A DNA stretch of 64,000 nt, taken from Plantago ovata (Eukaryota; Streptophyta; Magnoliopsida; Lamiales; Plantaginaceae). The notes below the pieces were generated by a model. That model was not told the origin of the DNA and ran no database searches. It saw only the letters and a list, made by a program, of their open reading frames with translations. Shown in pieces: positions 10,863 through 22,269 of this stretch. Location of the stretch: positions 137,302,096 to 137,366,095 of the forward strand of contig CM051455.1 of NCBI GenBank assembly GCA_028274465.1. The letters run 5' to 3'. Position 1 is the first letter of the stretch, and every line of letters starts with the position of its first letter. The position numbers were made by a program, and so were the translations under genes.

Positions 10863-12078
10863 TTAAATAATGACACATGTACGCACCAAATTGAAATTGG
10901 ATAAGCAAGATCAACGGATTAAAATTGATTGGTAGGTCAATCAATTGGGTAAATCAACCGGCTTATTATATTACTTTAATTTAATTACTTTAATACAGTA
11001 CATCTAATTTTCGATTTTAAACTATATATATGCACCCTTCCGGAAATACAACAGCTACTTAATTTCTAAGCTACCATGCGATATATACAGTCTAATGTTA
11101 CATATTGTAGACAAATTAATCGTAATCTGTGTATAATTACGAAAATTAAATCGTATATTTCCTCATTCAAAATAAATTATCTCTGCATACATATATATAT
11201 TTTTTTGAAACGGCTAAAAATTTTATTCAATAATCTGAGCATAAGAAATACTCGTGAAAAAACGACAACCTACACCGAATACAACATCCAAACCGGAAAA
11301 AAAGAGAACAAATACACATCCTCAAGGGAGCAAGGAGGGTAAATTGATTTACAAACCGACATATAAACATTTTGTAATTTTTTTTTCTCCATAGTAGAAT
11401 GAAAAAGTGAGCGTATATAATTATAATGTAAAAGGCAATTGATAAATTCAAAACAACTGCATATACTCCATAAAAGATCAATTTATTTGGAACAATCTAA
11501 TAATAATGATTACAGATAATTTATTTGGTTAGGAGGAAGTAACAATTACACGCATGTCATCAATGTTTTATCATGTTTAGAAACTTTGGTTTGGACTTTG
11601 GAGGTGATATTTGGTATATATTGAATGTTGGAAGACGTTGTGTGAAGGGGAAAAAGACGGTAGAGGATAGAGAAGATCAATGATGAAAATATATTAAAAA
11701 AGAAAAAGGTAAATTAAAATAAAAAAATAAAATAAATAATGACACATGTACGCACCAGATTGAAACTGAATAAGTAAGATCAACGGTTTAAAGTTGATTG
11801 GTAGGTCAATCAATTGATTGAATCAACATGCAATGCAGAATCAAGAAACAATTGTTTAATTAAATAGATGGGAAAAAAATGGGAAAGAAGATAGAGAAGA
11901 GATAATGATGAAAAGATATTAAACAAATAATTATAATAAGAAAACAATTTAAAATAAAGAATGACACATGTACGCATCAGATTGAAACTGCATAAGTAAG
12001 ATCAACGGTTTAAAATTGATTGGTAGGTCAATCAATTGATTGAATCAATCGGCTTATTATATTACTTTAATATATTAT
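10863..12078. repeat. Three ~110-bp direct repeats
   Basis: A block beginning aa(t/g)aatgacacatgtacgca and continuing through gatcaacgg and ggtaggtcaatcaattg is present at 10865-10983, 11734-11835 and 11956-12075. The first and third copies also share the cggcttattatattacttta end, while the second breaks off earlier. The pattern fits nested or tandem non-autonomous elements sharing one terminus, perhaps the 5' end of the Helitron whose 3' end is at 9900. Two B-box-like motifs (ggttcgaatcc on the minus strand) lie just to the left, at about 10775 and 10845. Confidence 0.6.
11201..11340 (-). mobile_element. 5'-truncated LINE 3' UTR
   Basis: On the minus strand the segment ends gaataaaatttttagccgtttc followed by an A run (plus strand 11201-11206). 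Upstream comes sequence typical of plant LINE tails (tatttcttatgctc, tgttctctttttttccg). The same tail occurs at 3510-3590 and 61495-61525. No reverse-transcriptase coding part is left. Confidence 0.55.
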
Positions 12079-14487
12079 CCTCCCAGGATGACTCATAGCA
12101 AACCCATTTAGGCTCTGTTATCTTCGTCTGAAAATTAATGATTTTAAGTTTAATTCAAATCAGTTCAGATGCATTAAATTCAGTTCAGTTGAGATTCATC
12201 AAGTTTAGTTCAGTTCAGATCAGTTCAAATTTGCTTAATAGTATTTTTATATTACAAATAAGTTCAGACTCGTTAAGTTCCGTTCAATTCAGTTTTCGTT
12301 CAGTTGAGATCAGTTCAGTTATTTTCACTTCGGATGAAGAGAACAAAACTTTAAGAGTCAGGCTAACTCGGGTTGAAATATGATTAAAACTTGATTTGGA
12401 CATCCTATTTAGGTCTTGTTTTTAAATAAATAAATTAAAAAGCTCTAATTGTAAAAAATAAACACTCATAAGTCATAACATGTTTTACATCATGCATAAA
12501 TCATAAATCATAGTGGTATTCACATATTTCAATATGTCACATGTGTACATTAATTTCCCTAACACCGAATCAAACCAAAATATTTATACATGAAATTTTT
12601 TGAATCCATAAAAGACTAAAACTTATTTTGCTTAAAGTTTATAATATTTGATTTGAAATAAGAGCATGAAGTTTTTTTTTATAGGACCACTAAAAGCTAA
12701 AGTTAAGCTACATTATTAAAAATAAGAGTTATTTGATTACAAATTACAATTGACACCCGATAATTCACATGCTAAATCATCAAAATGCTAAAGCGTGTAC
12801 TATAAACCATGCGCTTATAAGTCATAATATAAGCTATTACGACATATACATTCAAATAATTTTCATTACAATATACTACTAACCACCCCAAATTAATCTA
12901 ATCATTAATATAAAAATCAAGACAAGCATTAAGTGTAGAGAGAATGATAAGAGCCTGCAGGTGTAATTAATGCGTAAAAGAATTCTTTATGCTTATTAAT
13001 TTGTTGTTTCAACTTTCTAGTTTGTGAGGCGTGTTGTTTGTGAGTGGGATTGAAAATATGTGTGGATTTAGGTTTGGAATAAAATTATAATAAATTCAAA
13101 AATCTACTTAAAATGACACCTAGAAATGGATTAGGCTTGGATGGAATAATTAATGGGTCAGAAGCAGTTTAGGTCAATTTTGGGCCCAAATTCACCTCCT
13201 AGTCCACAGCATAAAACTTCAAGCCCTTTGGTACCATATCTGCTTTTTCGTACATGGGACCGCTATTCATGGTCACGTGACATACGTATCTGGAGCTTGA
13301 ACAGCATACATCGTCTTCTCCTCCGCCAAAAACGAACAGTGAATCCATGGCCACCAATTTTTCACCTTCTCGTACAGATACACAATCGAAATATGAAGTT
13401 ACCTCATGGTGAATAGACTTTCCCCCCTAAATCGATTTTGGAGGTATAATTTGGTCTCTGTAGATTGTAGGTGGCTGATTTCGAATTTCGAAATCTCATG
13501 TATTTTCACCGTAAATTGATTTTCCCTCCATACATGTAGCTTTCAGTCTCGATTTTGCCTCCATTATAGGTACAGGGGTCACATGCCTTTGACTAAAATC
13601 CCAAGGAGAAAAATTAGCTTACTTTCACAACAACACACACAGAGTTAAGCTTAAGCTTGTATCATTTTCTTTCATCCCTGTTTGCAAGATGGACGAAGAT
13701 AGTGGGCAGTTTCCGGTGATCAGAAGGCGCCGTGGTGTTGTAGAAGTAATGAGGAATAACGTGGTCAACAACAACAGCGGTGGTAATGAGTGATTGTTTT
13801 ACCCGTTTTTGTATTCACTACTTTAATGAAGTTATTATCCTGGTCCTAGTTTTGTACTTGTTTTGACGTTGTTACTTATTGTTAGGTATTAACATCGGCG
13901 GGTCTAGGGCTGTTGGTGTGTCAGGATTTGGAGAAGATCCTAGAAATTCTAAGACACAAGGTTCAGGTTACAAGAAATTCCATTTTTTCCCTTTTCTGTT
14001 TATATATATATATCCATGTGTTTACTATTAATATTCATGTCAAAAATCAGTTATGAGACACTAACTGTGTATAATATGCTGTTAAATCAAGTCGAGCTCT
14101 TATTTCTGATTTTAGATATATAAGTAGAAAGTCATAAAAACCAAGTAACAATGGGGTTTTTGAATATGACCTTGTTGTAGGTTTGCTATATGCCATATTA
14201 AGATAGGGAACTATGTATGTTGTTCAGTTAAGTATGAGGGTATAGTATGAGATACGATAGTGTGATTTGTTTAGCAAGATAAAAATACGTTTTGATGCAG
14301 GGCATATCCCTATGATGGTTGGTAATATGGCAATCAATGTGATTTTCATACAGACCTATGTCGTATTTGCACATGCCAAATTGGACCAAATTTATTTCCA
14401 ATTGGGTCAAAAGCATGCTACCTTTGTCCATATAGTATCAGTTGGTTCATGAAATTGTGCTATAACATGCTCATGTGTTACCATTGT
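12079..14487. other. Intergenic DNA with a degenerate CAGTTCAGAT repeat
   Basis: At about 12150-12330, imperfect cagttcagat/cagttgagat units are repeated roughly ten times. The rest is AT-rich with no recognised gene, apart from the weak candidate exons at 13689-13980. An open frame at 13153-13416 shows no domain. Confidence 0.4.
13689..13980 (+). CDS. Possible short two-exon gene fragment, unrecognised
   Basis: ATG at 13689 opens MDEDSGQFPVIRRRRGVVEV, then NN-rich sequence up to a possible donor (GTAATG at about 13783). After a ttgttag acceptor at about 13885, an open segment reads INIGGSRAVGVSGFGEDPRN and continues to about 13970. The codons look plausible and the junction keeps frame, but no family is recognised and no further exon could be linked. 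It lies just outside the intact MULE and may be debris of another element. Confidence 0.25.
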
Positions 14488-15125
14488 GGTATCATTTGGC
14501 AAAAAACTCAATAATTAATTTCTATTGGGTCTTGAATGGATGAGGTAGGCATGGAGAACTCTCCTTTTAATGAATAAGATAGATAAAAAGAAATATAGAT
14601 AGATAGTATACATCTCAATTCGTGAATTAGAGCGCCATTTGGATCAATTCGTACTAACATGAAATGGATAATCTTTCAAACTTTTAAGAAAGGACTAAGT
14701 TTGCCATAACATTGGAAATATGATTTAAATTTGACACGATTTCAACATTTGGACTAAATTTGCAGTGATTTTGAAAATTTGGACTCAAACTGTCATGCCT
14801 AACAAATATTATACTGTAGGGTACTTGGGTCCATATCTTTTTAGTACTACGCAAGCGTCCCTAATATCAAGAAGGTACTCACTAGATTTTCAATTACATA
14901 TTAGTACAAGAATTTGACTTTTTGAAGCTCTAGGGCGAATTAAGCACTGTTCAATTATTGGATTTTTGTCTAGCCAAACAGCTTTTTTTTACTGCGCTGT
15001 AATTATGTCACGTGAACAGCACGTGTGGACCAAAATGTAATTGAATTGTAATTTGCATAACTAAAATGAAATACATTTCTCGACTTTCAAATTGAAAATA
15101 CTAGCCGTTGGGGAGGCATTTGGGG

Positions 15126-15135
15126 CTATTTAAAC
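15126..15135 (+). promoter_or_regulatory. Candidate TATA box for the GRF gene
   Basis: The sequence ctatttaaac lies about 80 bp upstream of the ATG at 15215. A pyrimidine/CA-rich stretch that could hold the start site and short leader follows it. It sits just inside the left inverted repeat, as expected for a MULE promoter. Confidence 0.4.
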
Positions 15136-15214
15136 CCCTCCAAACATCATTTTTCATCACACAAAACACTCTTTTAAACACACACAACACCTAGAAAAAT
15201 CAGATCTAACTCAA

Positions 15215-15598
15215 ATGGGCGGTTGTGGAAAGGCTTGTGCTTCAAATCCCATATGGAATGGTCGTCCAATTTGTCGTGCCAAAAATTGTCGTAAGCGCAC
15301 CGTTCTTGTTGTCCACCCTAATGGAAGAATGTATTGGAAGTGCTCAACTCATGGATTCTCACAGTGGGGTGATGTTGAAGACGAGGAACTCTACAACAAT
15401 AATGGAGAAGATCACCAAAGAGATGGTTCTGTGGCAGACCGCCAAGGTAATGAAGTGAGGAAGGTGGAGGTCATGCTCAATGCAACAAGCGGAGCTTGTC
15501 AAGCAAGCAACTTACATGTCATCCAACTACTTGTAGGACTGAATCTGCTACTGTTGGCAGTCTATCTTGGTGTGCAAATTGTTAAGGCATTCATGTAG
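15215..15598 (+). CDS. GRF-type zinc-finger protein with C-terminal membrane segment (MULE second gene)
   Basis: This is an intronless 127-aa frame. A GRF-like finger spans residues 18-50: Cys at PICRAKNC, then the NGRMYWKCSTHGFSQW block, which corresponds to the family's N.GR.F..C......F..W core. An acidic/polar linker follows. Residues about 101-125 (HVIQLLVGLNLLLLAVYLGV) form one hydrophobic segment near the C-terminus, as in the many plant proteins annotated like At4g04775. GRF fingers bind nucleic acid. The membrane tail suggests a tail-anchored protein. It lies inside the MULE, transcribed towards the transposase gene, in the place mudrB occupies in MuDR. It has no similarity to mudrB that I can recognise. 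Its role in transposition is unknown. Confidence 0.75.
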   Translation: MGGCGKACASNPIWNGRPICRAKNCRKRTVLVVHPNGRMYWKCSTHGFSQWGDVEDEELYNNNGEDHQRDGSVADRQGNEVRKVEVMLNATSGACQASNLHVIQLLVGLNLLLLAVYLGVQIVKAFM

Positions 15599-15879
15599 AA
15601 AAGAGTAAGACTAGTGGTAAGACTATGTAAGAAATGGTATCTACCATTTTCCATTCAATGATGAAGAAAAGTTGTTAAGATATGCTTACATCAAGTTGTC
15701 AAAAAGTAACCAAAGCAAAACATATTGTCATGAACTGACCAAAACAACATCAATGGTTTGCTAACATAGCAGATAACCAAACAAACAAAGTACCCATCAC
15801 AGTAGCTAAATAATTAACAAAGAAAGTAGAGTGTTTTCACATGATCAAAACATTGAACACCAAAGTGGAGAGATTTGCA

Positions 15880-18800
15880 TCACAGTAGCCAATCTGGGTA
15901 CTCCATTTGCTGAGATGACTGTTCATTATTTGCAGCAGACCTTCTTGCTCTTCTCCTTCTACCTCTGCCAGTTCTAGAAGTACTTGCTGCAGCTGCAGTG
16001 CCACTACCACCAGTTCCTCTACCTCCAGTCCTGCCTCTACCTCTACCTCTACCTCTACCCCTACCTCCAGTTCCTCTACCAGTTCCAGTTGATGACTCAG
16101 GTACATCTCTAGCAGGCTGAAATGTAACAAGAAACTCACAATAAACAACATGACCATAATACACAAATAGCTCCATCTATTAACTACACCAATGCACTTA
16201 CATCATGAGGTGGGGATATAGGTGCAACAGATTCTTCCTCAGGTATTTGCTCACCATTCTTAGCTGCCTCCTATCCAAATGAAGTTCATTAAGGTTAGAA
16301 CATAGAAAAATCAATGAAAGACAAAATAAAATATATATGAATGCACTCACCAGTTCAGGGCATCCTCTATAAGTGTGACCAGCTTTTAAACATGCTGAAC
16401 ATGTAGGGGGCCTCCTTTGTAAGTGTACTGCAGTCTTAGCCTTCCTTGATGCATTTTTACCTTCTGAAGGATGTCTGATCCTTTTCACAGGAGGCCTTCC
16501 AGGTTGCCTCTTGACAATTGGAGGCAAGCATTGTTCTTGAGTCAAGTCTTGGGGCCAGAAGCATTGAGCTGGAACAGGCTTGAGCTCAATGTCATATGTT
16601 CTTCTATAAGCAGCCCTAGTGTGATTTTCTGACATGTACTCCTCAGGTGCAAGCCTCATGTAGCTGAAAATGCAACAAGCATGCCTACATGGGATCCCAG
16701 AAACATACCACCTCCTACAATCACATGACCTACTATCCAAGTCCACTACAAATGTGTATGTAAAGTCTTGAACCTCATACACAGTACCCCCAGTTTCAGT
16801 CACCACCCTACACCTGCCACTTTGTTCTATTTGTTCATTTAGCTTGTACAGAATCCTAGGCATCAAGACAGATGTAAGTCTCTTCTCCTTATTCCTCCTA
16901 ACAACAACCCTCCTCATGATTTGCTGCCTAAGTCCCTCCATTAAGTTCAACACAGAATATCCCCTGACACCCTCAATCCAAGAATTAAAAGATTCACTAT
17001 AATTATTGGTAACATGTTCAACCTTCACATTTATGTCATATGAATGTCTAGCCCAAAAACCAAGTGGTATGTTCATCAAATACTGATAGGCAGCAGGTGA
17101 GGAAGCTTGCATTTTTGTCATTGCCTTGAACCAAAGTAATATTACAAGTGTGAGCACTACATTGTGGATAGATAAAACAATAATGAGGTACAAATGCACT
17201 AGCATGAGCAAGAGAGTTACCTTATTGAATCCATAAAATGTGTAGGCAGTTGAAACTTGCCAATATAGCCTTTTCAACTCCACAGATGACCACTTGAGCT
17301 TAAAATTGTCATAAATGTGCTTGGCACATTTCCTATTAGTGACAGTTGGTGCCAACTCTTTAATTGCAGGCACCAATCCCTGCAAATAAAACACAAAATG
17401 AAGTAGTCAGTTGTATGGAAAAGTGTGGTGTAATTACATGCCCAAATAAAGTAAAGTAAATAGGTTGGTACCTTCTGCCTGTCAGCCATAAAATGCCAAG
17501 GCTTGTCATAATTCCAAGGGCCTACAAAGTTCTCAAGACATTTTAAAAAAAAGCCCCAAGATGCCTTGTTCTCAGTCTCCACAACAGCATATGCAATGGG
17601 GTAAATATCACAATCTGCATCAGTGCTCACAACACTTAGAAGAACCCCTCCATACCTACCTCTAAGATGGCAGCCATCAAAGAAGATAAAAGGTGCACAT
17701 CCAGCTAGAAAACCCTTCTTCAGCGCATCCAACCCAACAAAAAACCTTTTGAATGTTAGTGGTCTTTCAACTACCTTATCACTCAATGGTTCATCTTCTC
17801 CATCATATGGGTCAGTACATAACTCAACAATGCTACCTGGATTTGTCCTCATTATCATCTCCTTATACTTTGGCAGCAACAAGAATGCTTGTTTAGGATC
17901 ACCACCAAGAATTCCTAATGCCTTCTGCCTTGCTCTATATACCCTCATGTAGGGAATATTCAACTTCATTTCAGAATTCACCCAACCTTGTAGCTCCATT
18001 GCAGTTTTCTTGGGATTCTTCCTTACTTCATCCAACATTTTATCACATAACCAGTGGTAGTCAGCCTCATGAGTGTCATTCTTCCTAACACATCTGTGAC
18101 CACCATGGTAGGTTTTGATCATAAAGTTTTTTTCATCATCCAAAACTGAGGCATGAATCCTCCAGTTACAACCCCTGCCCCGGCAGTAACCAGTAAACAT
18201 CTCCTTGTTGTTTTTAACTTTTTTCATTACAAAACCCACCTTCAAGACATAATTTTTAAGCTTTCTCTTCAAATCTTCCACAGTCCCAAAGGTATCACCT
18301 ACCTTAAACTCTAAGTCTGTCTCCTCATCATTAACAACAAACTCATCCCCAATCCAGTCCTTATCACTATACTGTTCTTCCTCAACAGATTCATAGTCCA
18401 TACCCCCATCTTCCTCTTGATTGTAATCATCATCTCCATCATCCCTCTCACCCTCACCAGTTTCAGTCCTCTCACCCTCACCATTGTAATTCACATTCAC
18501 TTCATCATCCTCCACATCATCATTGCAAGTTGGCTTGTGTCTCACAAATTCTAGCTCTTCATCCTCACTCTCATGTTGGTACACTGTCACAGGTTCATCA
18601 TCCTCCCAGTCAAAAGGTTCATATACAGGATCTGCCTCCTCATTGTGATGCACCTCCCTATCAGCCTGATCCTCCATCTCACCATCTCCCTGATACTCCG
18701 TCTCAACATCTCCATCATCCACCCAATCTTCTACTATAGGATGATCATCACCAACAGAATTCTGCCCAACATCTCCTCCACCAGTTTCACCTCCCCCCTT

Positions 18801-19769
18801 CTCTATGTTTGCAGATTGGTGATTAACAGTTTGGGAACCATTCATGAAATCAGGCCCAAACCAGTCCTTTAGTATATTCTCAAACCTCCTCTTATGAACT
18901 GAAGGTGGAGTCTGAACACTTGACTGAGGAAAGAATGGGGTTTTTGGAGTTGATGGTGGTTGAGTTTCTTGTGTTTCAGGTGGTGGAGGTGGTGTTGCAG
19001 GCTGTGTTTCAGGTGGTGGAGGTGGCGTTTCAGGCTGTGTCTCAGGTGGTGGAGGTGGTGTTGCAGGCTTTGTTTCAGTTGGTCGAGGACTGGGAGGCAC
19101 ATTTTCTTGTGTTTCAAGTGGTGACTCTGGTTTCTGGAGTATTGGAGATTGTGGTTCTTCTGTTTCTTGTGTTTGATGGGGTGGAGAGTGTTTTGAGTGT
19201 GTTTCTTCCATATCCTCATCATCATCAATGATTTCTTCTTGAGTCAGATCAACAAATATGGGGGTTTTTGAGTGTGTGTTTGCAGGTCTACCTTTTTTGC
19301 ATCTCCTATTGACAAACCTCCTACTTCTTTCACTTGGGAAATCAGTTTGTGTGGAATGGGGAGGTTCATAACTTTTATCAGGATCATCATCATCATCATC
19401 CACATCATTAAACATCTTCTCACTCACATCCACAACCTTAGGAACCCCCCCAGACACTTGAATAACAGAAACAGGGAGTGCATCTTCCATTTCTACATAT
19501 AGCTCTACCTCCATGTACTTAGTGTTCTTATTAAACATCATCCTAACATCATCATCAGTCTTAATATCCATACTACCCCCAATATCATTTAACTCAGCAG
19601 TCATAAAATAGCACATATAATGCTTCTTTATACCTAAGCCAAGCAAATACTTGTCTGTATGCTTCTTCACATCAGCATACAGTTTAGAGAAATCATACCT
19701 CTGAGACCGGACTTTAATTGTCTCCTGCTGCCCATCATAATGCAGCCTTACATTATACATCCCAACCAT
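15880..19769 (-). CDS. MuDR-type (mudrA-like) transposase, five exons, ~1178 aa
   Basis: Exons, in transcription order: 19769-17472, 17379-17221, 17124-16351, 16270-16202, 16116-15880. All have GT-AG sites and frame is kept throughout. The start is the ATG right after a leader-intron acceptor at 19770; the leader donor is at about 19931. In order the protein shows a PB1-like N-terminus (~1-85), a long acidic region with PPPPPETQ repeats (~215-285), a MuDR DNA-binding domain (FKVGDTFGTVEDLKRKLKNY..CRGRGCNWRIHA), and the MULE catalytic domain. That domain carries FFDGCHLRGRYGG, MADRQKG across the first splice junction, and TNNYSESFNSWI, so the DDE residues are all present. A SWIM zinc finger (CDCRRWYVSGIPCRHAC), a CCHC knuckle (CSACLKAGHTYRGC) and an RG-rich tail follow. 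No stop or frameshift is seen, so it may be active. Confidence 0.88.
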
Positions 19770-20397
19770 CTGCACATCAATGAAGGCAAAAAAATTCAAA
19801 AAATCGGACAAAAATAAAAGACAGACACCTAGGGTTTGTGTAAACTTCCATGTACGGTGCCTGTAACTAAAGATCGACTACATACAACATTAAAGGACAC
19901 CAAAATTCAGGTTTTTTATTCAACATTGTACCTTTTTTGGATGGGTGTCACCAAGGGAGTTCAACCGTCTGGACGCGCCGATGGAGCTTCCGCAAGTGAA
20001 ATTCTCAACAATCAGGCAACGACGATATCAAATAACGAAATTTCGAGTGATTTTGGTTCGATTTGGGATGGAAACAGGTGGAGGGAAAAATGGAAGAACA
20101 AAGCACAGAGGGAAGGGTTACGGGACTGTGTGTACTGTGTGGTGTTAATGTCTTGGGTAAGAAGATGGAAAAGTTATTTTTTTACTTAAGACCGTGTTTG
20201 GTTGGGCGGTATTGAGGGAGTGGAAGTTTGACAATAATAGGAAGTCAACGTTTTTCGCACTAATCTGTAATTGAAAATCTAGTGCGTATGTTTGTGAGAT
20301 TAGGGTCAATAGCATGGTACTAATGAGTAATAAAGTGTTATACTGTATATGCAATTGGGTGAAGTTAATTAATGTACTTTTTTTTGCCATTTCCCCC

Positions 20398-21125
20398 TAG
20401 TAATACACAGGATAACTATAACATTGTTATCACAAACATCAAAAAACATAAATGTGAAGAGTTTGACATAATATCATAAAATAACCATGTGTAATCTTAA
20501 GTAGGGTTGCTCATTTCAGGTATACCGAACCGAAATATGTGGTTTTGTTCGACATGTACCGAATTTTTTGACAATGTTGCCGTATAGTACCAAAAAATAA
20601 AAAGAAATCAAAGTTTTTGTTGGTTGTTGTCGTCTTAACGTAATTACGTTATGAAAAAGAAACTTTTAAAATTTTAAGTGATACAATAGCATTTTACCTC
20701 TAAACTTTGAATGTTTGTGTGATTTGCCCCTTGCATTTTGTTGGTTGCGGTTTGTCATTTGAACTTTATATATGTTGCGGTGTGTACTAAAAATAATGCG
20801 TGCTCTATACTTGTCACCGAAAAAGGTAAAGTGCAAAAATAAAAAATAAAAAAAATTAAGGGTCACATTACAACCAAAATAAAAGTTCAGGAAATTAAGG
20901 AAAAGTTCAAGTGTAAAATTTCACAAACATGGAGTATAAAATTAAGGAAGCAAAACCGTATATATATATATATATATTTTTTTTTTTTTCTTTTTCCGTT
21001 TAATTAAAAAGAGGAGAGAGACAAGACAACCAAGAGCCATGATGAAGTGGGACCGTCAGAAGTCAGAAACGCGTGAACTTTGACCATGTATTATTTTGTT
21101 AGTGTTAAAAAAATAATTAATACTA
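20398..21125. other. Intergenic DNA, no gene seen
   Basis: AT-rich sequence with homopolymer A/T runs and a (TA)n tract at about 20958-20980. There are fragments resembling repetitive DNA but no recognised gene. Confidence 0.4.
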
Positions 21126-21379
21126 CTCCCTCTATCCCAATAAATTACTCATTTTTACTTTTTTAAGTCAACAGCTTTTAATTTTGACTTTCAATTCTCT
21201 TAAATTATGATGATAAAATACTTGATAAAATTATATTATGAAACTTCAGATTCTATATTTTCATAATATAATTTTATTAAATATTTTATCATTACAGTTT
21301 AAGAGTAAGTGATAGTCAAAGTTAAAAGCTGTTGACTGAAAAAAGTCAAACTGAATAAATCGTAATAGTACGAAGGGAG
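21126..21379. mobile_element. Stowaway-type MITE
   Basis: The left end ctccctctatcccaataaat and right end (ctcccttcgtactattacga when inverted) are inverted copies. The match extends inwards through ttttaagtcaacagctttta and its complement. TA precedes the left end; the right TA has mutated. Confidence 0.75.
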
Positions 21380-21477
21380 AAGAAAAATACTAAGGGCCGG
21401 CTCTTGGTCTATTTCCTACTTTTAGAATTCAATGGTCAAGATGATGCCAACACCAAATGAACAATCTTGACCCTTGA

Positions 21478-21592
21478 ATATATATATATATATATACACA
21501 CACCTCCGTACGCAACTCTACAAATCAATTTCATTCATTCATTCATTCAACTAAAACCCACCTCCCTTTTGATAGATCTACTTATCCTTCTG

Positions 21593-21632
<40 letters not shown>
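21478..21632. repeat. Microsatellites (TA)n, (CATT)n and (TC)n
   Basis: A TA run lies at about 21478-21495, four or five CATT units at about 21530-21548, and about 19 TC units at 21595-21632. Long CT tracts are common in plant 5' UTRs. This one lies upstream of the first-exon region at 22270. Confidence 0.85.
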
Positions 21633-21636
<4 letters not shown>

Positions 21637-22269
21637 TTATTCTCACCACTCTTATATCCCTTCTCTTCCCTTCAGACAGATCTACTCTTTTCTTCTAACA
21701 TCCATCTCTTGGATATCATGCTTCCGATCTTATTATTCACTTCTTCTTGTTCTGTTATAGTGTTTGTTTTTTTCTTCTTTGTTATATTTTTAATCCAATT
21801 CATATATCATTCATCTTATGATGAATTGGAATTGGATCCAAGATATAACCAAGATGGGAATTAAATAGACCGATCGAGGATGATAAGATCTAAATTCGCT
21901 GCTTTGTTCTTGTTGTCCGATATCCTATATCCCTTGTCTTCAAAGATTGGTACATACGGCATATATCATCTTTTCCTTCATATAATTTTTTTTCCTTTTT
22001 CTTTCTCTTTTGTTTCATATATAATTGAATGCTTCTTTTTATATTTTCATTTTAAAAATAAATAAATTATATTTTTTATTTTTTATTTTCTTTTTTAATC
22101 TTAGTTTTTACTTGTTCAAAATAACACCCTATATTTCTTTGTCAGGAATCGAGAGCGTAATGTGTAAAAGCGTGATTGTTGTAACACGCTTCTTTGGCTT
22201 GTTTAAATACTCTGTAAACACTTTTTATCAGATCTGCAGTATTAAATTCCTAATTCTCTTCCATAGCTC
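21633..22269. other. Candidate promoter or 5' leader region
   Basis: T-rich sequence follows the CT repeat and precedes the short first exon (ATG 22332). No coding domain is seen. The alternation of CT-rich and T-rich stretches resembles a plant 5' UTR with an intron, but no transcript boundary can be fixed. Confidence 0.3.

Larger units (their letters stand above)
14488..20397. mobile_element. Apparently intact MuDR-type element with two convergent genes
   Basis: Inverted ends are visible. Inner blocks 14881-14898 and 20266-20283 are perfect 18-bp inverted copies inside a longer imperfect match (tagtac..ccctaat..). Outer blocks are 14493-14520 (tttggcaaaaaa..aattaatt) and 20368-20390 (the complement of atggcaaaaaaaa). 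The left inverted repeat carries about 275 bp of extra sequence. The right terminus (gccatttccccc) fits a MULE end starting GGGGG. No matching 9-bp target duplication was found, so the left boundary is approximate. Inside, the transposase gene (minus) and a GRF zinc-finger gene (plus) converge, which is the layout of maize MuDR (mudrA/mudrB). Confidence 0.75.

Noticed and set aside
13153..13416. 87-aa plus-strand frame
   Set aside because: There is no domain, splice context or codon signal; it is probably chance.
15837..16166. 109-aa Glu/Val-rich frame on the minus strand
   Set aside because: It is a shifted frame over the RG-rich last exon of the MULE transposase, and the splice phase supports the RG frame.
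18530..19231. Several overlapping frames on both strands (69-119 aa)
   Set aside because: They are shadows of the acidic and PPPPPETQ-repeat region of the transposase; low-complexity codons keep other frames open.
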